Shown here piece by piece: positions 35,294-46,021 of a stretch of 64,000 nt of DNA (position 1 is its first letter; each line of letters opens with the position of its first letter). The notes below the pieces were generated by a model. The model searched no databases. It was given only the letters and a program-made list of their open reading frames with translations, and was not told where the DNA came from. Where the stretch lies: the NCBI GenBank assembly GCA_011319805.1, contig SJRY01000075.1, positions 186,001 to 250,000 of the forward strand. Reading direction: 5' to 3'. This DNA is from Macrocybe gigantea. Lineage: Eukaryota > Basidiomycota > Agaricomycetes > Agaricales > Callistosporiaceae. The position numbers and the translations under genes were made by a program.

Positions 35294-36535
35294 TCATTCG
35301 TCGCCACATTCAACGGTCGTCCATACCCTAAGCACGTCTTCGTTTGTTTCCAACTCTTCCACCAAATCCTTCACCTTTTGTCGCAATTCTTCTGGTAGAT
35401 CCTGGGTTTCTTCTGAGGGAGAATACACCAGCTCACTACTCATATGTCTCTCTATTGAACCATCTCCTATAAGAGCACGCGTCATGTTCGATAATTCGTT
35501 TGGTGGCCCGACAAACTAAAGCAACATCGATGAGATATGGCAAGGGGTTAATTCGTACTTCGTCTGTGTTACCTGCAATCTTAGGCCACTGTCTCCGAAG
35601 GGTTCGGTATTGAAATCTTCGGCACCAGCAGTCAGACCGTCCTCGATGAGCTTCTCAACCTCAGGACTTTCCTCAGTGGCATTTTTAAGTGTCAGGGAGA
35701 TGTTCGCCTTGCGCTGGAACATGAACTTCACGGGTGTGGCCCGAGCGCTGAAGAAAGGCCATCAGTCAGACAAACAAGATCAGTCAGCAAGGCAACGAAG
35801 GATGCACACCCATGCCCGTTCAAGATTTCTCGGACGGTATGTATAGTCCTATTCGTATTGTCTGTCGAACACTCTCTTTGTGTTGTGATGAGGCGCAACG
35901 TTTTCAACATGTGAGAAACGTACATTATCAACCCGACAGAGTTGAACGCCAACGCCTCGTATATGAAGTCCTCTCCTCCTTTATCCTTTCCTTGCGTTCC
36001 CTGTGAAGGAACGGGTCGTCAGATGCGTGCAAGCATCCGTAATGTGACGTTTGCCACACTGACCTTGGCAATGGCTTTCTCAATATTTTCCTTCGGAACG
36101 TCCTGATCCTTGGCCCATTTCAAGACCGTCGCGAGTTGAAGATTTTTCGTGGGGTCTGCAGAACCACCAGCTACAGGGACGTGAGTGGGTAAGACAGCCA
36201 GTAGAGGTAGAAGAGATGAACGCATTACATCGAATTGCTATTACAATGTCCTGTTTGAATAAAGAACAAACAACTTTTAGGCGCCTTCGTTGCAACGCAA
36301 TGACACCTTACACGAGCAGCCTTCCCATAGATGGCACCTTTCTGAGCATCCTGAGCGCCTTTCTTTTGTTTTATCTTCGACCACTGGAGAAAAAGGGTTC
36401 CATGTTAAGTGTGTGAACATGGATAGCACGTCGTGATGTTACTTTATTGTGTCCTGAGAGCCTTGGTTGACATTGAGAAAAAGAACGAGAAAAGTACAAG
36501 GAGCGCGATGCGAAGTGGCGAGTAATACTGAGCAT
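35294..36535 (-). CDS. TACO1/YebC-family mitochondrial translational activator
   Basis: YebC/PmpR (DUF28) family; the mitochondrial members activate translation of cytochrome oxidase subunit 1. ATG at 36533-36535 gives MLSITRHFASRSLYFSRSFS, an Arg/Ser-rich presequence, then an intron and WSKIKQKKGAQDAQKGAIYG (36310-36390). GGSADPTKNLQLATVLKWAK and DVPKENIEKAIAK (36065-36170), GEDFIYEALAFNSVGLI and LTDNTNRTIHTVREIL (35820-35970), RATPVKFMFQRKANISL (35700-35750), then VYSPSEETQDLPEELRQKVK and NEDVLRVWTTVE, stop at 35294-35296. The W(S/A)KI..kKgaqDa and DN.NRT..evR motifs are diagnostic. Confidence 0.92.
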
Positions 36536-36691
36536 GAGGCTGTTCAGTATCAAGCTTAAATTCCAGTTATTGCCAAATATAGACTGTCCATGTTCTCTCA
36601 TGATTTATACAAGCCATTACTCGGCGTCTTCATGGATTAATAACTACTGCAAGACAAACAAGGGACTATGGGGGTCGTGAAGAGTCGTCAA

Positions 36692-39488
36692 TCAGAGATT
36701 TTCTGACCGTGCGAGACCGCTTTCTGCCGCTTTGACGGCCGACTGCAAATCGATATGGAAGAAAGGCGTGTCTGGCGAAACAATGGTTGCCAATTCCCCA
36801 CTTTCGCTCGTTGTGCGAGAGTCCATCTTCTTAATGTCGGCGGACTCAATATCGCCACTCTGCTCAATCTCCTGTGTGTCGCTGAGAGTAGTGCGGCCGC
36901 CTCGATACGGGACAACAGCAGCGAGGTCAGGAGGTGTCGTGGAGGAGGATATGCCGATTCCAAAACCTCCGGCCACCAAAGCACGATGTATCCATGGGGA
37001 AAGAATCGTTGCAAAATGAAACTTTAGGTGAGATGTTAGTGTCCGGGACACGGCAATAACGAGCAAAGATGCCCTACCTCAATCGGCCTGTCAGCCCATT
37101 TCTCTACTTCAGTTCTGGTATCAATGAGAGCCTGGACGGCACTCGTATCAATCTGTGAGCTGATTCAAAACCGTGTCAGTGTGGTCCTCCCAAGAGGACG
37201 GAGACTCACTCACACGGTCGAAAAGTCTAAAACTATTGCGTGCAAGATAGGCTTCTTCTCGTTTGCATGCAATTCCTCTTCGGTCAGATGACGCGGACCA
37301 GGGTCATTCCATGGTCGGTCGCTGAGTTTGATACTGCTGACGTCCTTTCCTCTTCGCATGTTTTCCTTGACATAATCCACGATGGCGGAGTTGACAAGGG
37401 AAGCGTTGGGATATAGATAGCTCTCTTCGAAGCGATAAACAATGATACCAGGAAGTGGGGGGACAATGCGGACTTCTGAATTGACGATGCCGTTCTTTTT
37501 CAAGGGAACGTAGATATCTCGAACGCCTTTGACATCCGATCCACTGTTCCGCAGCGTTACTTTCCCGAGGAAGGAACCTCGTGGATGGGCAATGCGGATG
37601 AGCAGCAAAGCCACGGACGCCGCGATAGAAGTGTAAATTCCGTTCTCGATGGATGAAAAGATGGTGACGAGAACAGCCGCCGCCCAGATGAAGAACTCTA
37701 GAGGGGATACGCGCCAGTAAGAATAAACCTGGATAATTGGTTTCAAGGAGTGAATTTAGCGAAAGAGGGATAGTGCTTGCGAATTTTACCTGGGAAGGCG
37801 AGGCGACCAGATCCGCGACAGCGTGGATGATGACGGCAGACAGTCCGGCATTAGGTATCCAGAAAAAGGCAGGAGTGAGGCCATACAAGGCGACAATGAC
37901 GACAATGGCCGTGATAATGCCTGCCGCTGGTGTGCGGACGCCGGACTTTGACTTCAAGGCGGAACGAGAGAAGGATCCTGTTGCAGGGTATGCTCCAAAA
38001 CATGAGCCTATCGTATTTGTGACGCCGATGGCGATTAGCTCTTGGTTTGGGTTGATTTTATAGCCGTTTAATCGCCCAAAAGCTGGATCGAAATTAACGA
38101 GATGATGACGGCATGGACATGAGCCCAGTATGAGCACTCACATTTCGAGATCGCGATATGTTCCAGAAGCAGGATGATGGTAGCGACCGGGAGTTGGGGT
38201 GCAAGAGCCGCGGCAAGCTGGGAATCCATGTGAGGCTGGCCGACGTGCTTGAAGCCTGCGGGGACTTTTTGCAATATCTTGATTGGGTACTTCCCAGACG
38301 CTGACCTTCTGTGACGGCAGTACAACCAAGCGGCAATTGTCAGGACGAGAATAACGAATGCGTTCCGGAGCACGCTCAGGAAAAAGAAGATCCGTGCTAG
38401 ATAGGGTCAGAAAAATGACGATGACGACGCAAGGTATGTTATCTTCGCTCACCTCGGCGCGGATAACGCCTTGAGAAGAAGTCACAGAGGATACGGATCG
38501 AGTACAGGGAAACAAGGCCTGTGAGCCCCCATGCAGCATCGAGTTTCGTGCGAGGGAGATACTTCAGCGTGTTGATGATGACCATGTAGGTGGCGGCGCG
38601 GGTGCTGAAAATTGTTAGAGAAGGCAACTGACAGAACTAAAGTTGCGTACTCAAATCCACTGATTCCCATGAGACCCGGCACCTGTCCAGCAGCTATGCT
38701 GATGGCCGATCCGGTCATAAACCCGCTGACAGCAGGGGCTGGAATAAACTCCACCAGCCATCCTATCCTGAGCAGGCCGATCCCAAGGACAATGAAACCG
38801 CATAAGAATGCCAGCCCCGTGGCGATCTCAGGACCGGTGTACTCATTGGGGTGTGATGCTTGAACGTGCTTGATGAGTTGAGCTACAGTGAGTGACATGA
38901 CGGCGACAGGTCCAATAGAGACATCTTTCGATGTGGCAAAGAACTGAAAATGAATTGGCCACCCAACTACCTCAATTATGACTGATTGGCTTACGCAATA
39001 AATAAGCACGCCCACGAAGGACGAATATAAGCCGTATTCGGGAGGGAGCGTCGCTAACTGCGATCAAAAGCTTCAGCGAAGTGACTCCTTGGAATGGATC
39101 GGCGAATGAGGATTACCTGGGCATATGACATGCCTTGGGGTACGACTACCATGCCGACGGTGAGTCCAGCAATCACATCACCAGTGAGCCAGCCCAAATC
39201 TTTGCAGCGGGTGGTCATCGATCTGCGGAGATATGAGAAGAACAAGGTACACACTGTATCGAGGCGCCCATGAGATGAGCGGGAAGAGACTCAGAAGGTA
39301 GTTGGCGATCTGTGGGTGTGGGGGTGAGACGCTTTTCGCGAACGATTTAGATAACCGAGGCGTACACGTTGCCTAGGGTTCGTCACGTATTGGGCGATCC
39401 AATCTCGACTGGAGACAACGGGAACAATGGTTTCAGGATAGCCAATGACACGTTTACCCAGCCGCTTCGCTGAAGAGAAGACCTCCAT
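36692..39488 (-). CDS. SulP-family sulfate permease with STAS domain
   Basis: Plasma-membrane sulfate/proton symporter of the SUL1/SUL2 type. Start 39486-39488 (MEVFSSAKRLGKRVIGYPET). Core motifs: LTVGMVVVPQGMSYAQ (39110-39170), DVSIGPVAVMSLTVAQLI (38880-38930), GFMTGSAISIAAGQVPGLMG (38670-38730), LPVATIILLLEHIAISK, NPNQELIAIGVTNTIGSCFG and YPATGSFSRSALKSKSG (37930-38060), AFFWIPNAGLSAVIIHAVAD (37800-37870), SPLEFFIWAAAVLVTIFSSI. About 11-12 hydrophobic segments. The C-terminal cytosolic STAS domain has IDTSAVQALIDTRTEVEKW (37080-37160) and FHFATILSPWIHRALVAGGF. Stop at 36692-36694 (ARSENL). Many short introns. Intact. Confidence 0.95.
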
Positions 39489-40418
39489 AGTGCAGGCGGG
39501 CGAAGCCTGATTGTAACCGGCAGGGAGCTTTTATATGTGTGACTAATGGAGCAGCACGGCCTTGAGCAGCTTCGTATGGACACAGGGCCGTCTGAATGTG
39601 CTCAAGCAAGACGGTTGTGTTTTTTTCGACAAAGACGGTGATGCTTTGCGGAAAGGAACGCTCAGGACTGGACCATATTGGCAGACAAGCTCGTGCCCTG
39701 ATCGCGTGCGGCTGGATTGAATCACAAAATTTAGTGGATGAGCACTAGTGTAGTCATTTCAGTCGGGGATGGCGCAATGCCGCTGAGTTTCAAAAACTGG
39801 ATTGTTCCCAAAGCCCGAGCATCTGAGTACCATGCCCGAATTGCAATGCTGTGTGTCTGAGTTCGCCATTTATAGCGAGGAACGAATATATACTGACCTG
39901 ATCACACTGGCCTTCGGCAATTGTGCATCGAGGAAAGAGGGAAACGGCGAAGAAAAAAAAAAAGCAGCGTTATCGTCCAGTTAGGCCTCTTGCACGACAC
40001 AAGGCGCGAGCGAACCCTAGGATTGCGCGTTTTCTTTTGTTCCTTGCGAACGCGTGATAATGAACAGGAATTAGCGGGACAGCGCCAGTGCCTGGACGCG
40101 GGCATGCGACCACGGATGTATAAAGATTAGGCTGATCATTGTGGGTTTCCTTAAACAGATGCGAGAATTGGCAAGGACGACTACGCATTGGTATGGCGAT
40201 GGTGCGAAGCTAGATTCAGTGTCGGCAATGTGTACATGGTGCGGATGGAAGAAAGTGGCATTGCTGGGTCGTCGAGGCCAGGAGGTGATGGGCGTGGTGG
40301 CGTGGCACGGACAAACACATTCCTTTCTGATACAATCAACATCCTCCGTCCTCCCCTCAGCCCAAAGCGCGGTGCGCCCTCTGTCACGACTCTCCAAATC
40401 TTTCAATAGTACGAATTA
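39489..40418. other. 930-nt gene-free divergent region
   Basis: The longest intergenic stretch in the window, between the sulfate permease (minus) and STRAP-like (plus) starts. Open frames at 39543-39725, 39902-40188 and 40071-40406 show no family match, no splice-consistent extension and unremarkable composition. There is an A-rich run near 39950-39965. No RNA gene, repeat or CACGTG box was recognised. It probably carries the permease control region. Confidence 0.5.
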
Positions 40419-41641
40419 ATGTCACTGCCTCCCAAGTCGACTCCCCTTGTGGCGCCTGGCCACACACGACCTGTCACCCACCTCTCGTTTTCTCCGCTTC
40501 AGGACGATGGAACCTACTTGCTGGTCTCAAGTTGTAAAGATGGAAACCCGATGTTGAGAGAGTGGACAGGAGACTGGATCGGCACCTTTATTGGCCATAA
40601 AGGCGCGGTCTGGAGTACAAAACTTTCGCCAGATGGCAGTCGCGCTGCGTCTGGCAGCGCTGATTTTACTGCGTACGTAACGCCACTCTTTTGCGTTTTC
40701 TTTTTTTTCCAAATCCTTTTTGACGTTGCCGTTCTGTGGCTCACTTGTCTACTTGCAGCAAAATCTGGGATACGTATTCAGGTGCCGCCTTGAAGTCCCT
40801 CCCACACAACCACATCGTACGGACGGTGGCTATATCACCCACCGCTTCCCATCTCCTCACTGGCGGGCACGAGAAAAAAGTGAGGATCTTTGATCTTGGT
40901 CGTCCTGAGGCGGACCCAGACCTTCTTTTGGACAATGGCCCATCTTCACATGACGGCGTGGTGAAAAGCGTCGTTTGGGTTGGGGAGAACACTGGCGTCA
41001 CCGCGGGTGAAGACGGCAGGATCAAGTGAGTGAGAGCTCCATCTCCTTCGGGAATGGTAAGATGGAACGTGGTTCTCATTTTTGGGTCAGATGGTGGGAC
41101 CTGAGATCGCGACAGCTGACGACGACGCTTGCATTCCCGGATCCCATCACGTCGATGGAGCTTTCTGTTCAAACGGGACGACTCGTCGTGACATCGGGCA
41201 ACACCGTTGCCTTCATTGCGGCGCTGCCAAACGGGGGAAGCATGCACAGTTTGACGCTCCCATACTCACCTTCGTCTGCGTCGATCCACCCGATCTTGCA
41301 GGATCGGTTCGTGACTGGTAATATACGGGATGAATGGGTCCGAGTCCACGGCATGACTGGGGATGAGAGGGAGGTGTTGAAAGGGCACCATGGCCCTGTT
41401 CATTGCGTAGAGTTCAGCCCGGATGGGGAAATGTATGCAAGCGGGAGCGGTAGGTCGTCACTTGCTGTCCACAGTTGAGATTTGTGCTAATGTCGACTTG
41501 TCACGCATCAGAGGACGGTATGTTATCTTTTCCAGATTATGTCTATGCGACGTCTTACACGCGTTGGCAGGTACGATCCGACTTTGGCAGACGACGCCAG
41601 GCAAGACCTATGGACTTTGGCAAGGAACGAACGGAACGTGA
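40419..41641 (+). CDS. STRAP/UNRIP-like WD40 protein
   Basis: Seven-bladed WD40 protein of the serine-threonine kinase receptor-associated protein family (SMN-complex/eIF3i-like relatives). Start 40419: MSLPPKSTPLVAPGHTRPVT. Repeats seen: HTRPVTHLSFSPLQDDGTYL, GDWIGTFIGHKGAVWSTKLS with SADFTAKIWDTYSG, HNHIVRTVAISPTASHLLTG, HDGVVKSVVWVGENTGVTAG with DGRIKWWDLRS, DPITSMELSVQTGRLVV, IRDEWVRVHGMTGDEREVLK and GHHGPVHCVEFSPDGEMYAS. The last repeat is completed by a 6-nt microexon (41512-41517) coding E-D, then GTIRLWQTTPGKTYGLWQGT and the stop at 41639-41641. The GNPMLREWTGDWIGTFIGHKGAVW block is typical of STRAP. Confidence 0.9.
41512..41517 (+). other. 6-nt microexon in the STRAP-like gene
   Basis: AGGACG lies between an acceptor ending CACGCATCAG and a donor starting GTATGTTATC. 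The upstream exon ends in one G and the downstream exon begins GT ACG; the join reads S-E-D-G-T-I-R-L-W, the WD40 consensus. Without it the ED pair is lost but the frame is kept. Confidence 0.7.
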
Positions 41642-41734
41642 AGGCGGGCCGGAAGAGCCGCGATTGTTTGTAAATGTGTGTTTCGCAGACTCGGATTTCC
41701 TTTTTTAGTAGTTTAATGGCATGTTGTTTCTGTA

Positions 41735-42629
41735 ATGACCTCTGACGACAAGTCCGCTCGTGCCTCCTCCCCGCCGTCCCTTACTTATGTTCCATCCATC
41801 ATCTCGCTCCCAACGCCCTCTCTGGTCGAGTCGGTTGCAGGCGGCGCTCACTACTCGGGCGTCAACGTAGATCCACAGCACCGCTTGCATCAGAGACATG
41901 GCAGTCATGGCACCTTGGAAGATCACACTCAGTTGAAGCCAGAGCACGCCAACATTCTGTCAGACCTGCGTGAGCTTTATTGCTGCAGGCCGACGGTCGA
42001 GATTTTTAAGCGATCGTGGCGTGAGGATGCCGACTTCGAGGTGAAGTGTCACTACCTTCATCCCTCAGACACTCGTTGATTCCGGTATGCATTGCAGGAC
42101 CCCTTGGCAAAATGCAAAGGCTACCGCGAGTACGGGCCTCAGGTTAGTCGTCCATCATTATAGCTTTCCGCCCACTCAATATCTCCCGCCCTTTCAGTGG
42201 TTCGCAATGGTGAATAGGAGTGCTTTGACTCTCTGCTCAGCAGGTGGTCTAAACCGATCTCTTTGCAGCCCAAGCTATTCGCTTCGTCCGAGACATTGTC
42301 TTGCCGCGTAATGTCCTCTACGCACTCTCCAAACCGCCTCGTCTTCTCCCAGTCCCAGAGGTACACGACCAGGCTGTTGAAGAACACAAAGGTTACTTCA
42401 TGTTCAGAAGGCATTTCCATACTCGCCGCGCTTACTCCTAGTTTTCCTCGCAGGTCATCAATTCTATCGTCGTAGTCGATCTCGACGAAAACAACCGAAT
42501 TGCCAAAATGGTGGATCAATGGAAAGGGGAGCCGCCTCCGACCCGTTACGGTGCCCACTTTCTGCGCACCATGAATGCCAAGGTCACACCATGGTTGTTC
42601 TGGGCTCCAAAGTGCAACTGGTCCTCTTA
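41735..42629 (+). CDS. Conserved fungal protein with NTF2-like (SnoaL-type) fold, function unknown
   Basis: Start 41735 (MTSDDKSARASSPPSLTYVP). After a Ser/Pro-rich opening: LKPEHANILSDLRELYCCRP, TVEIFKRSWREDADFE, then introns and DPLAKCKGYREYGPQWFAMP (42100-42200), KLFASSETLSCRVMSSTHSP, LVFSQSQRYTTRLLKNTK, VINSIVVVDLDENNRIAKM, VDQWKGEPPPTRYGAHFLRT, ending WAPKCNWSS at 42627-42629. The helix then fDDP..k.kG..ey..qf followed by strands ending D.....I....DqW is the NTF2-like pattern. No catalytic residues can be assigned, and I do not recognise a named orthologue. Five short introns join in frame. Confidence 0.7.
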
Positions 42630-42790
42630 GATAGGTTTTAAATTGTATATTCTCTGTATACTAGGTGAGGCTGTATGAATAACTGCCGTTCTGGTCCCGT
42701 GACAAACGATATCGTGGCTGTTCTTCGACTTCCTGATCAGCTGAGCTATATAAACCTCCACATCTGCAATGCACTCACTAATCGACAAGA

Positions 42791-44021
42791 ATGCAAGCTA
42801 CCATCTTTCGCAGGGTCACTGTCACCCGTGCTGCCCTTGGACAGGTCCCTCGACTTAGAGCGGCCCGCCATTTCGCCACCACTCCAGCTACATTTGACCA
42901 TCATGGACCGAGAGTGCAGTCGGTCTCTCCCTTGGCCCCCATCGGCGTGGATGCCGCCTGGAACGCATCCAAAAATCCAGACCTGGCCCCAAGACCCAAA
43001 ATCTTCGATGAGTTCTCGCTCAAGGACCGCGTTGGCTTCGTCTCGGGAGCTAATCGAGGACTGGGCCTCGAAATGGCCTTGGCCCTCTGCGAAGCCGGCG
43101 CACGGGCAGTGTACTGCGTCGACCTTTCTTCTGTACCTGGCGAAGAATGGAAGTGTACGCGCGATTATGTCAAGAAGCTCGGAAACGGATCCCGTTTGGA
43201 GTACATCAGCGCCGATGTCAGAAACCAGAAACTCATATGGGAGAAGGGCAAGGAGATCGGCGACAAGGAGGGTCGCATGGACGTCTGCATCGCCGCTGCT
43301 GGCGTACTCAAGAAGCACACGGATTGTTTGCAATATCCTGCTGAGCAATTCAAAGAGGTTGTTTTATTTGGCTCTCTCGTACCGCGCATCTGGGCCTTAT
43401 TGGTTCACGTATCGTGCCACAGGTCATGGACGTAAACACCAATGGCGTATTGTATGCCGCCCAAGCTGCAGGTCAGCAGATGGAGCGGTTCGGACGAGGA
43501 GGAAGCATCATCCTGATCGCGTCCATGTCCGGCAGTATCACGAATAGAGTCACCTTCTTTCTCTCTCAACAAGATCCCGCTGCTGATACAGTTCTGTCAC
43601 AGGATCATGCCTGGGTTTCGTACAACAGCAGCAAATCGGCTGTCTTGCAGATGGCTCGAAGCATGGCGTGCGAGCTGGGATCAAAGAACATCCGTGTCAA
43701 CAGCCTTTCCCCAGGTCATATATATACGAGGCAGGAGTGCACGTTCTGCGATGCGGGGAAGAACTGACGGCCTTACCAGCATGACGGCTGCATACCTCGA
43801 CACTCAGCCTCACCTCTTGGAAAAGTGGTCCGATCTGAATCCTATGGGCCGTCTTGGAAGACCGGATGAAATGCGCGGCGTCGCCGTATGGCTCGCTAGC
43901 GACGCTTCCAGCTTCTGTACCGGCAGCGAGTCAGTATTAGAGGTCTTGTCATACCACTACAAACTAATGGTCTCCCCATTCTTGTAGCATCATCGTCTCT
44001 GGCGGACATCACTCATGGTAA
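42791..44021 (+). CDS. Short-chain dehydrogenase/reductase (SOU1/arabinitol dehydrogenase-like), mitochondrial-type leader
   Basis: NAD(P)-dependent oxidoreductase. Start 42791: MQATIFRRVTVTRAALGQVP RLRAARHFATTP, an Arg-rich amphipathic leader that looks like a mitochondrial presequence. Rossmann motif GFVSGANRGLGLEMALAL (43030-43085), CVDLSS at the end of beta-2, DVNTNGVLYAAQAAG, catalytic Ser in IASMSGSITN (43510-43545) and YxxxK in SYNSSKSAVLQMARSM (43617-43665), then NIRVNSLSPGHIYT. Last exons: LNPMGRLGRPDEMRGVAVWL, ASDASSFCTGS and IIVSGGHHSW, stop 44019-44021. The family includes sorbose reductase and D-arabinitol 2-dehydrogenase; the substrate cannot be assigned. Confidence 0.85.
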
Positions 44022-44110
44022 AGACCGGACGAGAACACGCTGTTTGTACTATATGAATGTACTTCCCAATGTAAAACGTTGCCATATCCCACACAAAGTC
44101 AGGTCGCCTT

Positions 44111-45882
44111 CTAGCGAATGCTCAATATCCCTTCTCGCGTCGAATTAATCCTCCCTCCGCCAAGATCTTCCACATTCGAAACCTTCTTCTTTTTCAGTTT
44201 CTCTTCCGAGGAATTCTCCCATATCTTCCAAAACTTGAGGTTTTCGTCGCCGGCGCCGGTGCAAACGACGTCTCCTGCCGGACTGAGACAACTGAATAAC
44301 ACTCGCGAATCGTGGGCGTCGCGAATCTCTGCAACGCGTCCCATGCTCGGATAAGCGTGCACCATGATTGAGTTGGTCGGATACCCGTGCGTCGAGAGTA
44401 GCTCCTTCTTTGACGGCGAAAAAATGATGGATGTAATTTGTGACGGAGTCTTCAGGGCGTGTAGGCGTGCACCCGTGGTGGAGTTCCAGACGTTGATAGT
44501 TGCATCGTTCGTTCCACCGCCTGATGCGAGCAGAGAGGGCTGCCATGGACACCATGCGACGGCCTGAGCCAATGTCAACAAAAAAAAAAAAAGAACGATG
44601 TCATGAGTGGAAACTAAGGGCCCACCTTGACAGCAGCTGTATGGTTGCGTTTCGTCCACTTTGCACTTCCTCTCGCTCCTTCGCCGACGTCACCCAGTCG
44701 TCCATCCCAGATATTGACAACATTGTCATTGCCGCCGCTCGCCAGGAGTTCGCCGTCTTGTCGCCATTTCAGGCCGCATACCTCACCCGTGTGGCCGAGC
44801 AGCTCCATCACCTTGTGCCTGGGTACACGGACGTCGTGATGCCAGATGCTTCCATCTCCGCACCCAGAGGTGAGTATGTGTTGGTTCCACGAGAGAGTGG
44901 CTACCTGCGCCTGATGTCCGCTCATCGTTCTCAGCTTCTGGCATGTCTCGACGTCCCAGAGTTCGACTTCTCCCGTTCCTATGCCAACACCGAGGAACAT
45001 GCCATCGTTTGAAAAGTCGACGCTTGAAACAAAGGTACCTTCAGGAGCGTCGCCCACATGAGTGACGGTCCCGGTGTCGGCTTTCCAGACGTAGGTTGAT
45101 GATTCAAGCCCGACGGCAAGCACGTTAAGGCAGGACCAGCTGAGGAGGTTGAGATAATAGTCATCTGCCATTCCGGGCGCGTCAAGCACGCGGATTGGTT
45201 CGGTGAGTATCTTGCGCGTCTTGACGGTGCCCGTGGAGCTTGGCAGGGTTCCTGGGCGAGAGGCGTAAAGTGGTCGTGCGAATTCACGGTGTTGTGCGAG
45301 GGCGGGGTCGGCGGAGGATGGCTGTGGCGGGGGCTCATGGTACCCTAGGATACGTCGGTTGATGGGTACGCCTGTAGCGGCGGCCAAGCGTGCGGTGTGG
45401 CCGGGCGATGCGGATTTGGGGTTGAGATGGAGCTGCTCAAGGGTTGCAGCCACTTCGCCCTCTGTATCGCGAGTTGTGATGAATCGATCTGCTCCCCCTC
45501 GGTTCTAAGCATCCTGTTTGTCAAAGAGCTATGTCTGCGGAATTCTATGAGAACTGGCACTGACCACCGCAGGCGTTGACCTCGATCGTTTCATTTCAGA
45601 TTTAGGAGGGGGAACATAGTCATACGTGACGACGTCCAGCCTGCTCTCTACGCCACCTTTCCTGATTACTCCGGAGCTCGCCTGACGCTGGAATGACTCT
45701 GAGGAAGGGATACCACCTGATGTTGTGCGCTTGATGGGAGATGATGGGCGCGAGGCGATGAACGGGTTAGTGGACGAAAGAGAAATGTTGTTTATACCAG
45801 ATATGATAGATGGTGTGAGAGGCGTCTTTGCCTCTGAGCGCGCCCGATGGCGACGAGAGGGTGTCTTAGGCTGATTGTGCAT
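44111..45882 (-). CDS. CDC20: APC/C activator CDC20 (Slp1/Fizzy)
   Basis: WD40 coactivator of the anaphase-promoting complex. Start ATG 45880-45882 (MHNQPKTPSRRHRARSEAKT); the longer frame to 45966 begins at TTG and crosses the promoter. N-terminus: NPFIASRPSSPIKRTTSGG, then VESRLDVVTYDYVPPPKSEM and KRSRSTPAV, where the C-box normally sits. After introns: EPIRVLDAPGMADDYYLNLL SWS (45150-45210), AEGT-type FVSSVDFSNDGMFLGVGIGT, LRTMSGHQAQVATLSWNQHI, GSIWHHDVRVPRHKVMELLG, GEVCGLKWRQDGELLASGGN, AVAWCPWQPSLLASGGGTND, KELLSTHGYPTNSIMVH, RVLFSCLSPAGDVVCTGAGD ENLKFWKIW. Ends ILSIR at 44111-44113, the Ile-Arg tail that docks on the APC/C. Close to fission-yeast Slp1 in every blade. Confidence 0.93.
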
Positions 45883-45949
45883 TTCAGGTCGAGGAGCTGC
45901 TCCTCCGCATTTTTCGATTTTCAAACGACACGCGACTCGCCTGTCTGAC

Positions 45950-45955
45950 CACGTG
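45950..45955. promoter_or_regulatory. CACGTG box, CDC20/BIO divergent promoter (1)
   Basis: CACGTG in context TGACCACGTGATGG, 67 nt upstream of the BIO3-BIO1 start and upstream of CDC20. Confidence 0.45.
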
Positions 45956-45967
45956 ATGGCGCTCAAT

Positions 45968-45973
45968 CACGTG
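45968..45973. promoter_or_regulatory. CACGTG box, CDC20/BIO divergent promoter (2)
   Basis: Second CACGTG in context CAATCACGTGTAGTC, 12 nt after the first in the same 139-nt divergent gap. Doubling makes chance occurrence less likely. Confidence 0.45.
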
Positions 45974-46021
45974 TAGTCAACCCAAATTCTCCTCACCGCA
46001 CTCCAAGAATTGTCTAGTCCA

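Noticed and set aside
39489..40418. Small genes on either strand in the permease/STRAP gap
   Set aside because: Frames overlap on both strands, no conserved motif, no consistent splice extension.
45883..45966. N-terminal extension of CDC20
   Set aside because: Starts at TTG and crosses the two CACGTG boxes; the ATG at 45880-45882 gives a normal start.
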